A stretch of 64,000 nt of DNA from Methylotenera sp. (GTDB lineage: Bacteria > Pseudomonadota > Gammaproteobacteria > Burkholderiales > Methylophilaceae). The translations under genes and the position numbers were made by a program. The notes below the pieces were generated by a model that was not told the DNA's origin, made no database searches, and saw nothing but the letters and a program-made list of their open reading frames with translations. How positions within the stretch are numbered: position 1 is the stretch's first letter; every line of letters starts with the position of its first letter. Below are positions 22,626 through 31,807 of this stretch, one piece after another. The DNA is taken from contig JAKFVB010000021.1 of NCBI GenBank assembly GCA_021732405.1, positions 2,564 through 66,563 of the forward strand, written 5' to 3'.

Positions 22626-23135
22626 ATGGCACTTAAAAGTAGATTAAGTAATTTGTTATTATCAATTGCAGCAGCTAGTGCAATGTTGGTTTCATTGCCT
22701 ACATTAGCCGAAGATTCACTGTACACACGTTTGGGCGGCACTTACAACATCGCCTCAACAGTGGATCATTTAGTTGATAAAATTTATGTCAACAGAGCGT
22801 TAAATGCTAACCCAGCTTTAAAAGCAGTGCATGACAACGTAGACAGCAAAGCGGGTTTTAAAGTGATGTTAACCAACTGGGTTGTGCAAGAAACTGGCGG
22901 ACCAAAAATTTATGTAAGAGATGAGTTTGGTCGCGGTAAATCAATGAAAGACAGCCATCCACATTTAAAAATCACCAATCGCGAGTTCAATATTATTTTG
23001 ATTGAATGCCTGCATACATTTTATGCATTTAATGTACCAGCTTACGAAATTAGTCAATTGATGGGTAGCTTAGAAAGCTATCGCAACGTGATTGTAACGG
23101 GTGAAAAACCAGTATCAGAGCCAGTTAGAAAATAG
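22626..23135 (+). CDS. Exported group 1 truncated hemoglobin-like protein
   Basis: Signal peptide ending SLPTLAED; SLYTRLGGTYNIASTVDHLVDKIY and MKDSHPHLKITNREFNIILIECLHTF match trHb1 pattern with proximal-His region. Confidence 0.8.
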   Translation: MALKSRLSNLLLSIAAASAMLVSLPTLAEDSLYTRLGGTYNIASTVDHLVDKIYVNRALNANPALKAVHDNVDSKAGFKVMLTNWVVQETGGPKIYVRDEFGRGKSMKDSHPHLKITNREFNIILIECLHTFYAFNVPAYEISQLMGSLESYRNVIVTGEKPVSEPVRK

Positions 23136-23153
23136 ACACACTTCAAACAATAA

Positions 23154-23184
23154 AAAAAAGCTAGTCATCGCGACTAGCTTTTTT
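23154..23184 (+). terminator. Rho-independent terminator (bidirectional) between globin and marR
   Basis: AAAAAAGCTAGTC-ATCGC-GACTAGCTTTTTT, 13-bp perfect inverted repeat between convergent genes. Confidence 0.9.
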
Positions 23185-23197
23185 GTGCATAAATTTT

Positions 23198-23662
23198 TTA
23201 GTTATCTTTATTTTTATTGGGGATTTCACAATTAGTCATGGTTTCAACCAAGCGATGTAATGAATCTTTAAGCTGATTAAATTCATCTGTGCTTAAGCCT
23301 GTTTGACAGGCAACGCCATGTTGTACTTGTGCGATTTCATGTTGTAAATGGTTGCCAGCAGGCGTTAATTTGATCTCTACAATCCGCTCATCTTTAAGAT
23401 TGCGTAAGCGGCTAATAAAGCCTGCCGTTTCTAAACGTTTTAACATTGGCGTCAGCGTGGCAGAATCTAGCTCTAACCGTTGTGCAATTTTACCCACACT
23501 AATACCATCTGTTTCCCATAACACCAACATCACTAAGTATTGCGTATACGTAATGCCAAGCGGCTCAAGCGAGCTACGATAAGCGCGGGTAAGCGAGTGC
23601 GTAGCTGCATATAGCGCAAAGCAAAGTTGATGATTAAGTTTTAAATTGTCGTAATTAGCCAT
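23198..23662 (-). CDS. MarR/OhrR family transcriptional regulator
   Basis: LNHQLCFALYAATHSLTRAYR (OhrR-like N-terminal Cys), wHTH VGKIAQRLELDSATLTPMLKRLETAGFISRLRNLKDERIVEIKLTPAG. Confidence 0.9.
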   Translation of the reverse strand: MANYDNLKLNHQLCFALYAATHSLTRAYRSSLEPLGITYTQYLVMLVLWETDGISVGKIAQRLELDSATLTPMLKRLETAGFISRLRNLKDERIVEIKLTPAGNHLQHEIAQVQHGVACQTGLSTDEFNQLKDSLHRLVETMTNCEIPNKNKDN

Positions 23663-23958
23663 GAGTAATAATGTTATTTTTTGAGTTATTTATCAGGTTA
23701 AATTAACTTATTTTAGTTAAATATGCAAATGGTTTGTATGGCAAATCATTTGAGTGTAAAACTAAAGTTAAGATTGCTTGAATATCGCTAAAGCTAGCAA
23801 GCGATTTGATGGAATATTGAAGTGTGTTGCAACAATGCTTAGCTGCTGATAGTGTTGCAATGTTAGATAGCTTAAGCGCTAAGATAACTTAAAAAAAACG
23901 ATAATTGAGCCTTTTTATGGGCGTTAACGTACATAAAAATAGGATGAGGATTGAGTAA

Positions 23959-24615
23959 ATGGATAATTTAAACTGGCTGGAAAGCTTTCCCGCTTTATTA
24001 CAGCTTGAGCCAAACGCACGTGAAATTTTAATTAAATCTGCCCGCATAGTGGAAGCGCCGATAGGCACTATTGGATATCGCGAAGGTGGTGCTTGCGGTG
24101 CTTATGTGATGCGCCTTGCGGGGCAATCACGCGTATACAAAATGTCTACTAGCGGCCGCGAAATTTTGTTGTATCGGGTTGCAGCAGGTGAAACTTGCGT
24201 GATCACTACTACTTGCTTGTTGGGGCACAGCAACTATCCTGCATCTACCATTGTAGAAGAGCCGATTCGTGATGTCATTATTCCCGCGCCAGCTTTTAAT
24301 CAGTTAATGATCGATTCGTCTGTATTTCGCCAATTTGTGATGACCAATTACGGCGTTTTGATTAGCGATTTAATCGTGCTGCTAGATGAAGTAGCGTTTC
24401 ACAGCCTTGATGCGCGGCTAGCCAAGTTATTATTAGATGCAAACAGCACAACAATCAGCCGCACCCATCAATTAATGGCGGACGAGCTAGGTACCGCGCG
24501 CGAAGTAGTTAGCCGCCAATTAAAACGCTTTGAGCAAAAAAACTGGGTTGCGTTAGGCCGCGGTCATGTCGAAATTAGTAACCGCGCCGCATTGGAAAAA
24601 TTAGCAAGCAGCTGA
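23959..24615 (+). CDS. Crp/Fnr family transcriptional regulator
   Basis: cNMP-binding-like N-terminus; C-terminal HTH RTHQLMADELGTAREVVSRQLKRFEQKNWVALGRG. Confidence 0.9.
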   Translation: MDNLNWLESFPALLQLEPNAREILIKSARIVEAPIGTIGYREGGACGAYVMRLAGQSRVYKMSTSGREILLYRVAAGETCVITTTCLLGHSNYPASTIVEEPIRDVIIPAPAFNQLMIDSSVFRQFVMTNYGVLISDLIVLLDEVAFHSLDARLAKLLLDANSTTISRTHQLMADELGTAREVVSRQLKRFEQKNWVALGRGHVEISNRAALEKLASS

Positions 24616-24624
24616 TTTATTTGC

Positions 24625-25203
24625 TTAATTAGCTGATTCGCTAGGTTCGAAAATATCGTGCCTGAGCTTAAACAATGCAAATAACAGCAAAGCCGTAGCT
24701 AATAGCATTAAGCCTAAACCAGTTGATTGCTGAGATGCCAATAAATAGCCGTTACACAGTCTTGATTCACTATTTTGATAAAAATGACCAACTGAAAACA
24801 GCATCATCAGGCTACTGCCAACAAAAAATAACGATAAAACTTTTGGCCCAGCAAGCGCAGACTTTAGTAGTATGCCGCTTAAAAGCAGCGTGATTATTTT
24901 GAAAATATCCCAATTTGAGCTGATAAGCGCTTTGTCTAGGCTGATTGGCAACATCCAAAACATACCTGCAAATAGAATCCACAACCAGCAGCTAAAGCTA
25001 AATGACAAAGCTGATTTAATTGCCTTATTTTGTGCGTTAAGCCAATAGCCAGCCAGCACGAGCGCTGGAATCTGCACTACCATATGAATGACCATGCTAG
25101 ATGCAATCAAATATTTAAAAGGCAGCATTGAGGGTGCAATCGTGGCGGTTAAAAATATCCAGCTTGCGTAAAGTTGAATGGTGTTGGTTTTAAACATATT
25201 CAT
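24625..25203 (-). CDS. Hypothetical multi-TM membrane protein in oxidase cluster
   Basis: Multiple hydrophobic helices; same strand and adjacent to sco/cco genes. Confidence 0.7.
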   Translation of the reverse strand: MNMFKTNTIQLYASWIFLTATIAPSMLPFKYLIASSMVIHMVVQIPALVLAGYWLNAQNKAIKSALSFSFSCWLWILFAGMFWMLPISLDKALISSNWDIFKIITLLLSGILLKSALAGPKVLSLFFVGSSLMMLFSVGHFYQNSESRLCNGYLLASQQSTGLGLMLLATALLLFALFKLRHDIFEPSESAN

Positions 25204-25220
25204 TTGCTGTTATCTAGGCT

Positions 25221-25811
25221 TTATAAAAGCTTCGCAGATTCCGATGCAGCCAAGCTTAAAGCACCTTGAATATCATCGTCATCATAAATACCAATTAATT
25301 TTCCTTGCGGCGAAATGACTAAAAAAGCGCTGTTATGCACAAACTCATTGCTACTATCGACAAGCACCACCAAGCCTAGCTGATGTTTTGCCATTGCTAA
25401 GTCGGCATCACTTGCCATGGTGGCGATTGACCAAATTTGGTCATCCATTTTCATTCTAGATTGGTATTGATTTAAGCGCTTTGGATTGTCTGTTGCAATA
25501 TCAAAACTAATGCTAAGTAAGTGGATTTTTTGCTGTAATGATTGCACATTAATATGTGTTTGCGCTTGCTGAAAATAGTCGCCCAAAGTTAAGCACAGGG
25601 TTTTGCAACGGGTATAAATAAACTCGGTAACCAGTATTTTGTTTTGCTGCTTTGCGAAATCAGCCAATGAAATTCGTTGGCCATTGTCATTAATTAACTG
25701 CATCGCAATGCTGGGTTTGGTTGAAAATAGATTGGATTTTCGCTCAGATTCTAGGGTTAAGTTTGAAAAACTATCGGTGATTAGGTTGAAGAAAAATCCC
25801 CAAAACAGCAA
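25221..25811 (-). CDS. SCO1/SenC family copper chaperone
   Basis: TEFIYTRCKTLCLTLGDYF (CxxxC) and EFVHNSAFLVISPQG conserved His; thioredoxin-like fold. Confidence 0.85.
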   Translation of the reverse strand: MLFWGFFFNLITDSFSNLTLESERKSNLFSTKPSIAMQLINDNGQRISLADFAKQQNKILVTEFIYTRCKTLCLTLGDYFQQAQTHINVQSLQQKIHLLSISFDIATDNPKRLNQYQSRMKMDDQIWSIATMASDADLAMAKHQLGLVVLVDSSNEFVHNSAFLVISPQGKLIGIYDDDDIQGALSLAASESAKLL

Positions 25812-25873
25812 TACGCCAAATAATAAACCATACCTAGCGCGTGCTGAGTTGTCGAAATAAGCGCTAAAGCTGG

Positions 25874-26473
25874 TTAGAGTTTGGATAACTCTTCATCCCC
25901 GTTATAAGGATTAGCGCGGTCTTTAGTGGCATCGCGCACAGTGGTGATTAATTTTTCATCAATCGCTTCTGATTTATTATCCCATTGAGAGCGAATATGC
26001 GTGAGCACAGCAGCAATCTCACCATCTGTTAACAAATCTTTAAAAGCAGGCATCTGGCCATTATAAGCCACGCCTTTAACCGTTAATTTGCCGCTAATGC
26101 CATGCAACAAAATATTGGCTAATACTTCGGGTTTGCCTGCCACCCACTCAGATGCTGCAAGTGGCGGGAAAACACCAGGAATGCCTTGTCCATTGGCTTG
26201 GTGGCAGGCAACACATTTGCCTTGAAATACTGCACCGCCATCAATGGCGACTTTATCTGTTGCGGCACAATCTGTACTTGCTAATACTTGCGGTGCGCGA
26301 TTGTCACCATCTTCTGGCGCGGCTGTCATCACGGTTTCTGCAATATAAGTAGCGCTCCACATTAACAATGCGCCAATCGTCATGGTAATAAACCAAGGCA
26401 GTGATTTTGCTTCTTCGCTGGGGTCTATTTTTTCTCTTTTTTGCGCGTCATTAAGCGCGTCGTTATCGTTCAT
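25874..26473 (-). CDS. Membrane-anchored mono-heme cytochrome c (CcoP-like)
   Basis: TM anchor + FQGKCVACHQANGQGIPGVFPPLAASEWVAGKPEVLANILLHGISG; single CxxCH. Confidence 0.85.
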   Translation of the reverse strand: MNDNDALNDAQKREKIDPSEEAKSLPWFITMTIGALLMWSATYIAETVMTAAPEDGDNRAPQVLASTDCAATDKVAIDGGAVFQGKCVACHQANGQGIPGVFPPLAASEWVAGKPEVLANILLHGISGKLTVKGVAYNGQMPAFKDLLTDGEIAAVLTHIRSQWDNKSEAIDEKLITTVRDATKDRANPYNGDEELSKL

Positions 26474-26498
26474 TGCGTATTTCTCCTAAATTTTGTAC

Positions 26499-27119
26499 TT
26501 ACTTTGCTTTTTCTAGACTTTGTTCAATGGTTTTTTTAATCGGATAGGTTCTATCTAGGGCTTTCAAATATTCCACCAAATCCAGTGTATCGCGCGTGGC
26601 TACAATGGTGACGCCAGGTTTTGCATAGGCGGGCGGCAGATTTATAACCACTTCACCGTCCTTGGCAGGACCTTTGCGCTCTACAAACATAAACGGGTAG
26701 GCTGGCATAATTGAGCCAGGCGTATAGGCGCGTGGTTGGTATAAATGCCCTAAATGCCAATCTTGCGATGGCTGACGCGCGCCAATATTGAGCAAATCAG
26801 GGCCTGTACGCATGGTGCCTAAAAGATGTACCTTGTCATAAGCGTAATCAGCAGCAGTTGAAGCTCTGCCCCAGCCACGTTTGTCATCTGGTGCATATTT
26901 GGCATCGCGTGGTTGTTGCGAGTGGCAATATACGCAGCCCATGCTCATATACACTTTGCGGCCATGCGCTTGCTGGTCGGTATACGGTTTTAATTCAGCG
27001 GGCGCTTGCACATTTTTAAGCTGCACATAGGGCATTACCACCAAAGCCAGAGTGGCAAACGCAATAATCACTAATGCGCCTGTAAATAGTTTTTTCTCAT
27101 CAATATGGCCAGCCATCAT
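26499..27119 (-). CDS. ccoO: cbb3-type cytochrome c oxidase subunit II
   Basis: LFTGALVIIAFATLALVVMPYVQLKN; GRKVYMSMGCVYCHSQQPRD; DLLNIGARQPSQDWHLGHLYQPRAYTPGSIMPAYPFMF. Confidence 0.93.
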   Translation of the reverse strand: MMAGHIDEKKLFTGALVIIAFATLALVVMPYVQLKNVQAPAELKPYTDQQAHGRKVYMSMGCVYCHSQQPRDAKYAPDDKRGWGRASTAADYAYDKVHLLGTMRTGPDLLNIGARQPSQDWHLGHLYQPRAYTPGSIMPAYPFMFVERKGPAKDGEVVINLPPAYAKPGVTIVATRDTLDLVEYLKALDRTYPIKKTIEQSLEKAK

Positions 27120-28786
27120 TAACCTCTGTTCAATTCTGTGGCTGCAACTTTCGCCTCTTTTACAAACGGAATGTTCACAATTGGAATCAACAAAGCAGGC
27201 TCTTTTTTAGTGCCGTAGCGCAGGCTGATTAATATAAAGTGAATCATAAATATCAAGTGCCCAAGCACCATTAAGCCGCCGCCAACAGAGCGCGATTTTA
27301 AATAAGGCAGGGTGACTGCGACTGAATCCATAAATGGTTTTGTGGCATCTACCATGGCAACGCCTTGTAACCAACCGCCAGTGGTTAAGCCAATAAAGTA
27401 AACCGCAAAACCAAGCGCAACTAGCCAAAAATGCGCACTAATCATCCACGGATGCGGCCATTCCCAATCCACAATTCTAGGCATAATGAAGTAAATTGAG
27501 CCAAACATGACTAAGGTGAAAAAGCCGTACATACCTAAGTGTGCGTGTGCAACCGTATAGTGCGTAAAGTGCGTAATCACGTTTACAGAGCGCAATGCCT
27601 CTAATGAGCCTTGCACCGATGCCGCCACATACAACATTGAGCCCAGCACAATAAAACGTAGTGTGGGTGAATGAATAACCGCTTTAATATTGCCGCCCAC
27701 TGTCATATGGTGATTAACCGCCACTGCAAACACAGGGATAATCATCATCATGGATTGCACGATAGAAAGCGTGACCATCCAAGTGGGTAGCGGGCCGCCA
27801 ATTAAATGGTGACCGCCCACTTGTGAGTAGAAGAAGGCCAAGCACCAAAAACCCAATAACGATAAATTGTAGGAATAAATTGGCCTGCCTAATACTTTAG
27901 GGATAAAGTAATAAGCCGCTCCTAAGCCAATTGGCGTAAACCATAAACCTAACGCGTTATGGCCATACCACCAGTTCATTGCCGCGCCTTGCACACCAAA
28001 ATGTAGGTCAGGAATGTTGGCGATAAAGAATAGAATGGGAAACCAAATTAACGCCGCGCCAATGTACCAAACCGATACATATAAATGGTCAACCTTGCGA
28101 TTAGCCAGCGTTAAGAATAATGGCAAGCCCATTAATGCGCCGCCTAACACAATAAATATGTCTACTTGCCATGGCATTTCTAACCATTCCATGCCATCTG
28201 TGTAGCCTGCACCAATAGCGGCCACACCACACATTAATGCCACATGCCAAATAATGGCGCCCCAATACACAAATTTTGCGCCCACCAATGGCGTTTTAAG
28301 TAAGCGCGGAATTAACCATAAACTGACACCTACGCCAGCCATCGATGCCCAGCCATAAATCACCGAATTTAAATGGATGCTTCTCATACGCCCAAATGTG
28401 AGCCATGCTTGAGATACCAACCAATCAGGCTCATGTAACTTAATAGAAGCAATAATCGCAGCCGCAGAGCCAACAATTAACCAGCACATAGCGGTTAATA
28501 AACACACAAAAGTGGGTAGGGCTGTGGATTTGTCGGCAATTAAGCGATCGCTTAATTCTTTTTGAGTCAAGCTGGCATCGGTTTCACCAGCTGCCTCTTG
28601 CAACTCATTATTGGTTTGGTTTGACGCGGGGTCTTCTACCAAGCCGATCTCGTTTTGTCCAAAAATAATATGGGATGCACTTTGTTTGGTGTTAAAAAAT
28701 CCATTCGACATGGACCAAATAAAAACTAACAACCCCGTGACTGACACTAAGAATGTCAGAAGTAATATGAGCGCGGTACCATCCAT
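27119..28786 (-). CDS. ccoN: cbb3-type cytochrome c oxidase subunit I with N-terminal CcoS-like extension
   Basis: GRMRSIHLNSVIYGWASM, WWYGHNALGLWFTPIGLGAAYYFIPK, HFTHYTVAHAHLGMYGF; N-term LLLTFLVSVTGLLVFIWSMSNGFFNTKQSASHIIF resembles CcoS. Confidence 0.93.
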   Translation of the reverse strand: MDGTALILLLTFLVSVTGLLVFIWSMSNGFFNTKQSASHIIFGQNEIGLVEDPASNQTNNELQEAAGETDASLTQKELSDRLIADKSTALPTFVCLLTAMCWLIVGSAAAIIASIKLHEPDWLVSQAWLTFGRMRSIHLNSVIYGWASMAGVGVSLWLIPRLLKTPLVGAKFVYWGAIIWHVALMCGVAAIGAGYTDGMEWLEMPWQVDIFIVLGGALMGLPLFLTLANRKVDHLYVSVWYIGAALIWFPILFFIANIPDLHFGVQGAAMNWWYGHNALGLWFTPIGLGAAYYFIPKVLGRPIYSYNLSLLGFWCLAFFYSQVGGHHLIGGPLPTWMVTLSIVQSMMMIIPVFAVAVNHHMTVGGNIKAVIHSPTLRFIVLGSMLYVAASVQGSLEALRSVNVITHFTHYTVAHAHLGMYGFFTLVMFGSIYFIMPRIVDWEWPHPWMISAHFWLVALGFAVYFIGLTTGGWLQGVAMVDATKPFMDSVAVTLPYLKSRSVGGGLMVLGHLIFMIHFILISLRYGTKKEPALLIPIVNIPFVKEAKVAATELNRG

Positions 28787-28909
28787 TTGCTAACCTTTAA
28801 GAAAATAACTTTTAAAAAGTGGAATAATTTTTATACTGAGCAGAGTAGTAAAACCAATTAAAAGTTTAGAAAAAAATAATTATTTTTGACTAATCTGACA
28901 TAAACAATC

Positions 28910-29725
28910 TTAATACCTAAAAATCATCAAAATTGCCGCCAATACGGCTAATAATGCAAAGCCACGCTGACTGATTTTTGTGGATACTTTTTGACTGAAC
29001 TGGCTGCCAATCAGCAAGCCAAGGACAGTACTTAACATAAAAGGAATGGCAATTTTCCATTGCAATGGTGCGGCTGAGTTATAGCTTGCAATACTGACAA
29101 TTGAAACGATACTCACCACCATTAAAGAAGTGGCCACTATGGTTTGCATATTAAAATTACTCACCTTACGTAAACTTGGCACAATCACAAACCCGCCACC
29201 AACGCCTAACAAGCCAGAAGCAAAGCCAGCAACGACGCCTGTGGCAATAAGCCGCCTTGTGCAAGCTGACGTCCAATATAGTCTGGATGTGACTTTGCTA
29301 ACCATGCACGGCATATCAGGTAAATTTTGTTGGCTGGTTTGCGCAATACTGTTTTGGTGCCACATATGCCAAGCCACATAAAGCATCACAACTGCAAAAA
29401 TTAGGCTGAGAATAGCGCTGGGAATATGCGATGCAACCCATACCCCCACTGGCGCAAACAGCACACCAAAGCTGGCAATGAGTATTGCCGTTCTGTAACG
29501 CACTGTGTTTTTATATAAGCCTTGAGCCGTGCCAAAGATAGCCGCCAACAATACCGCCAATAACGCTATGGGGGCTGCTTGATTAAAGCTTAAATTCAAG
29601 CCTAACATCAGTAGTGGAATCGCTAAAATTGAGCCACCAGCGCCAGTTAATGCCAGCACTAAGCCAATAAATAAGCCAATCGTAACACCAATTAAAGACC
29701 AATCCAGTGCGAATAGATTTTCCAT
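28910..29725 (-). CDS. TauE/SafE family sulfite exporter-like permease
   Basis: FIGLVLALTGAGGSILAIPLLMLGL and GFASGLLGVGGGFVIVPSL duplicated glycine-rich motifs; 8+ TM. Confidence 0.9.
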   Translation of the reverse strand: MENLFALDWSLIGVTIGLFIGLVLALTGAGGSILAIPLLMLGLNLSFNQAAPIALLAVLLAAIFGTAQGLYKNTVRYRTAILIASFGVLFAPVGVWVASHIPSAILSLIFAVVMLYVAWHMWHQNSIAQTSQQNLPDMPCMVSKVTSRLYWTSACTRRLIATGVVAGFASGLLGVGGGFVIVPSLRKVSNFNMQTIVATSLMVVSIVSIVSIASYNSAAPLQWKIAIPFMLSTVLGLLIGSQFSQKVSTKISQRGFALLAVLAAILMIFRY

Positions 29726-29729
29726 TAAC

Positions 29730-30965
29730 CTAATTTAACCCTTTGCAACGCGCAAGCCATTCACGGCCTTTTAGCATGCCATTCCAGTACAGCCATGGCA
29801 AGCCATACTTTTTGAGCAACCAAGCCAAGCGTCTTGGCTTGGTTGAATCCCACCAAAAGCTGGGCATTAATTTGCCACCGAAACCAAACTCTGCCAGTAT
29901 GATTTTGCCTTTTTCTACGGTTAACGGGCAAGAGCCGTAACCATCGTATTGCGTTGATAAACTTAATCCTGCGCGATGTGCTATTAAGTTTTCTGCCACA
30001 ACAACGGCTTGTTTACGCGCAGCTGCAGCCGTTTTGGCATTGGGGCTAGAGCAGCAATCGCCTAGGCTAAAAATATGCGGATAACGTATATGTTGCAAGG
30101 TGGCTTGATTCACTTCAAGCCAGCCATCATTATTGGCAAGTGGGCTGTGTTTTATAAAATCTGGCGCAGATTGTGGTGGTACAACATGTAGCATGTCAAA
30201 ATCTTTTGCAATGCGTGTAATTTCGCCTTGCGCGTCTTTTACTTCAAACCATGCCTTTTTGTTAGGACCGTCTACTTCTACCAATGTGCTGTTAAAACTT
30301 AATTGCGCGTTGTAACGTTTCACATATTGCATCAGTGGCGCGACGTATTCTTTAATCCCAAATAGCACTGCACCTGCATTATTAAATTCCACTTGAATTT
30401 GATTCAGCACACCTTGCTTTTCCCAATGCGAGCAAGATAAATACATTGCTTTTTGCGGAGCACCTGCGCATTTAATTGGCATTGTTGGTTGCGTAAATAG
30501 CGCTTTGCCGTTTTTTAGATTTTGCACTAATCGCCAAGTATAAGGCGCTAAATCAAAGCGATAATTTGAAGTGACACCATTCTTACCTAAAGTTTCTTGC
30601 AAACCTTTAATGGCGTGCCAATCAATTTTTAAGCCCGCCGCAACGATTAAGTATTGATATTCAATATCACCCAAACTATCGGTTTTAACGCGATTAAGTT
30701 CAGGCTCAAATTGCGCAGCTGCAGCTTGCAGCCAAGTCACCCCTTTGGGAATGCAAGCAGCCATATTGCGCGCAGTTTTGGCTATATTAAATTCGCCTGC
30801 ACCTACTAATGTCCAAGCAGGTTGATAATAATGCTGGGCTGCAGGCTCAATAATCGCAATATTTAATTGCTTGTTGCGTTTGATTAGGCTGGCTGCAACA
30901 GCGCATCCTGCCGCGCCGCCGCCAATAATCACTACATCGTATGAGTGAGATGCTAATTGCGTCAT
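29730..30965 (-). CDS. sqr: Sulfide:quinone oxidoreductase-like FAD-dependent oxidoreductase
   Basis: DVVIIGGGAAGCAVAASL; PAWTLVGAGEFN; PIKCAGAPQKAMYLSCSHW; HIFSLGDCCSSPNAKTAAAARKQ. Confidence 0.87.
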   Translation of the reverse strand: MTQLASHSYDVVIIGGGAAGCAVAASLIKRNKQLNIAIIEPAAQHYYQPAWTLVGAGEFNIAKTARNMAACIPKGVTWLQAAAAQFEPELNRVKTDSLGDIEYQYLIVAAGLKIDWHAIKGLQETLGKNGVTSNYRFDLAPYTWRLVQNLKNGKALFTQPTMPIKCAGAPQKAMYLSCSHWEKQGVLNQIQVEFNNAGAVLFGIKEYVAPLMQYVKRYNAQLSFNSTLVEVDGPNKKAWFEVKDAQGEITRIAKDFDMLHVVPPQSAPDFIKHSPLANNDGWLEVNQATLQHIRYPHIFSLGDCCSSPNAKTAAAARKQAVVVAENLIAHRAGLSLSTQYDGYGSCPLTVEKGKIILAEFGFGGKLMPSFWWDSTKPRRLAWLLKKYGLPWLYWNGMLKGREWLARCKGLN

Positions 30966-30991
30966 ATTGTTCTTTATTGATAAGCACGCAT

Positions 30992-31435
30992 TTAAGCGTT
31001 TTTAGTTTTGAAAAAACGATATAAACGCGTGATTAAACATTTGCTTTGCAGCCATTGTTTAAACGCCTGAATCGGCGACTTAGGTGCTAGATTATTATCA
31101 CTTTGTGCTAATTTAAATAAGCTGCCAGCACGATTGCCTGTGCGGCAAAAGCCTAATGCTGGCTTGGCGGCGAGAGCAAATGCGCTACTAAAATCAACGA
31201 TTTGATTAGGTTGAATATTGTTTGGCACAACAGGAATGTAGAGATAAGCCAAACCCAACTTTTCGGCTGCTAATCTAATTTGGTCGCTAGAGGGTTGTTC
31301 TGCGCCACCTTCAAAATCGGGTCGATTATTAATAATCGTTTTAAAGCCAAGTTGTGCAATTTCGGCCACATCTTCTGGTTGAATCTGCGCCGTGGTACTA
31401 AATTCAGATGAGTGCTGAGTGATTTGAATAGACAT
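30992..31435 (-). CDS. DUF442/BLH (beta-lactamase hydrolase-like) phosphatase-fold protein
   Basis: QIQPEDVAEIAQLGFKTIINNRPDFEGGAEQPSSDQI; FCRTGNRAGSLFKLA active-site loop. Confidence 0.85.
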   Translation of the reverse strand: MSIQITQHSSEFSTTAQIQPEDVAEIAQLGFKTIINNRPDFEGGAEQPSSDQIRLAAEKLGLAYLYIPVVPNNIQPNQIVDFSSAFALAAKPALGFCRTGNRAGSLFKLAQSDNNLAPKSPIQAFKQWLQSKCLITRLYRFFKTKNA

Positions 31436-31457
31436 GATAAATCCTTTATTACCTGTT

Positions 31458-31796
31458 TTATTTTTTGCAAATTTCTTGATGCAAAACTTGCATTACAGCC
31501 ATTGCTGATTGGCTAGAAATGCGATAAAAAATACTTTTGCCGTTTCTGCGTGTCGCCACTAATTCTGCCTCACGCAACACTGTGAGTTGTTGTGAAAGTG
31601 TGGGTTGGCGAATATCCAATATATTTTCTAATTCGCCCACTGATTTTTCGCCCTGTGATAACTGGCATAGCAACATTAATCTATCTGCATTCGCCATTAC
31701 TTTCATTAAGTTGCAGGCTTTGTCTGCTGAAGCGCGCAGTTCGTTAAAATCTATTTCATTCGCCAGTGTGCTATCCATTTTTTTATTGATTAACAA
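31458..31796 (-). CDS. ArsR family regulator (BigR/SqrR-like)
   Basis: ACNLMKVMANADRLMLLCQLSQGEKSVGELENILDIRQPTLSQQLTVLREAELVATRRNGKSIFYRI; context with SQR/BLH/PDO. Confidence 0.9.
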   Translation of the reverse strand: MLINKKMDSTLANEIDFNELRASADKACNLMKVMANADRLMLLCQLSQGEKSVGELENILDIRQPTLSQQLTVLREAELVATRRNGKSIFYRISSQSAMAVMQVLHQEICKK

Positions 31797-31807
31797 TTAA
31801 TATTTAA

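Noticed and set aside
28873-28888. AAAAATAATTATTTTT palindrome upstream of ccoN
   Set aside because: Simple A/T palindrome in an AT-rich spacer; no clear FNR-box (TTGAT-N4-ATCAA) match, insufficient support as a regulatory site.
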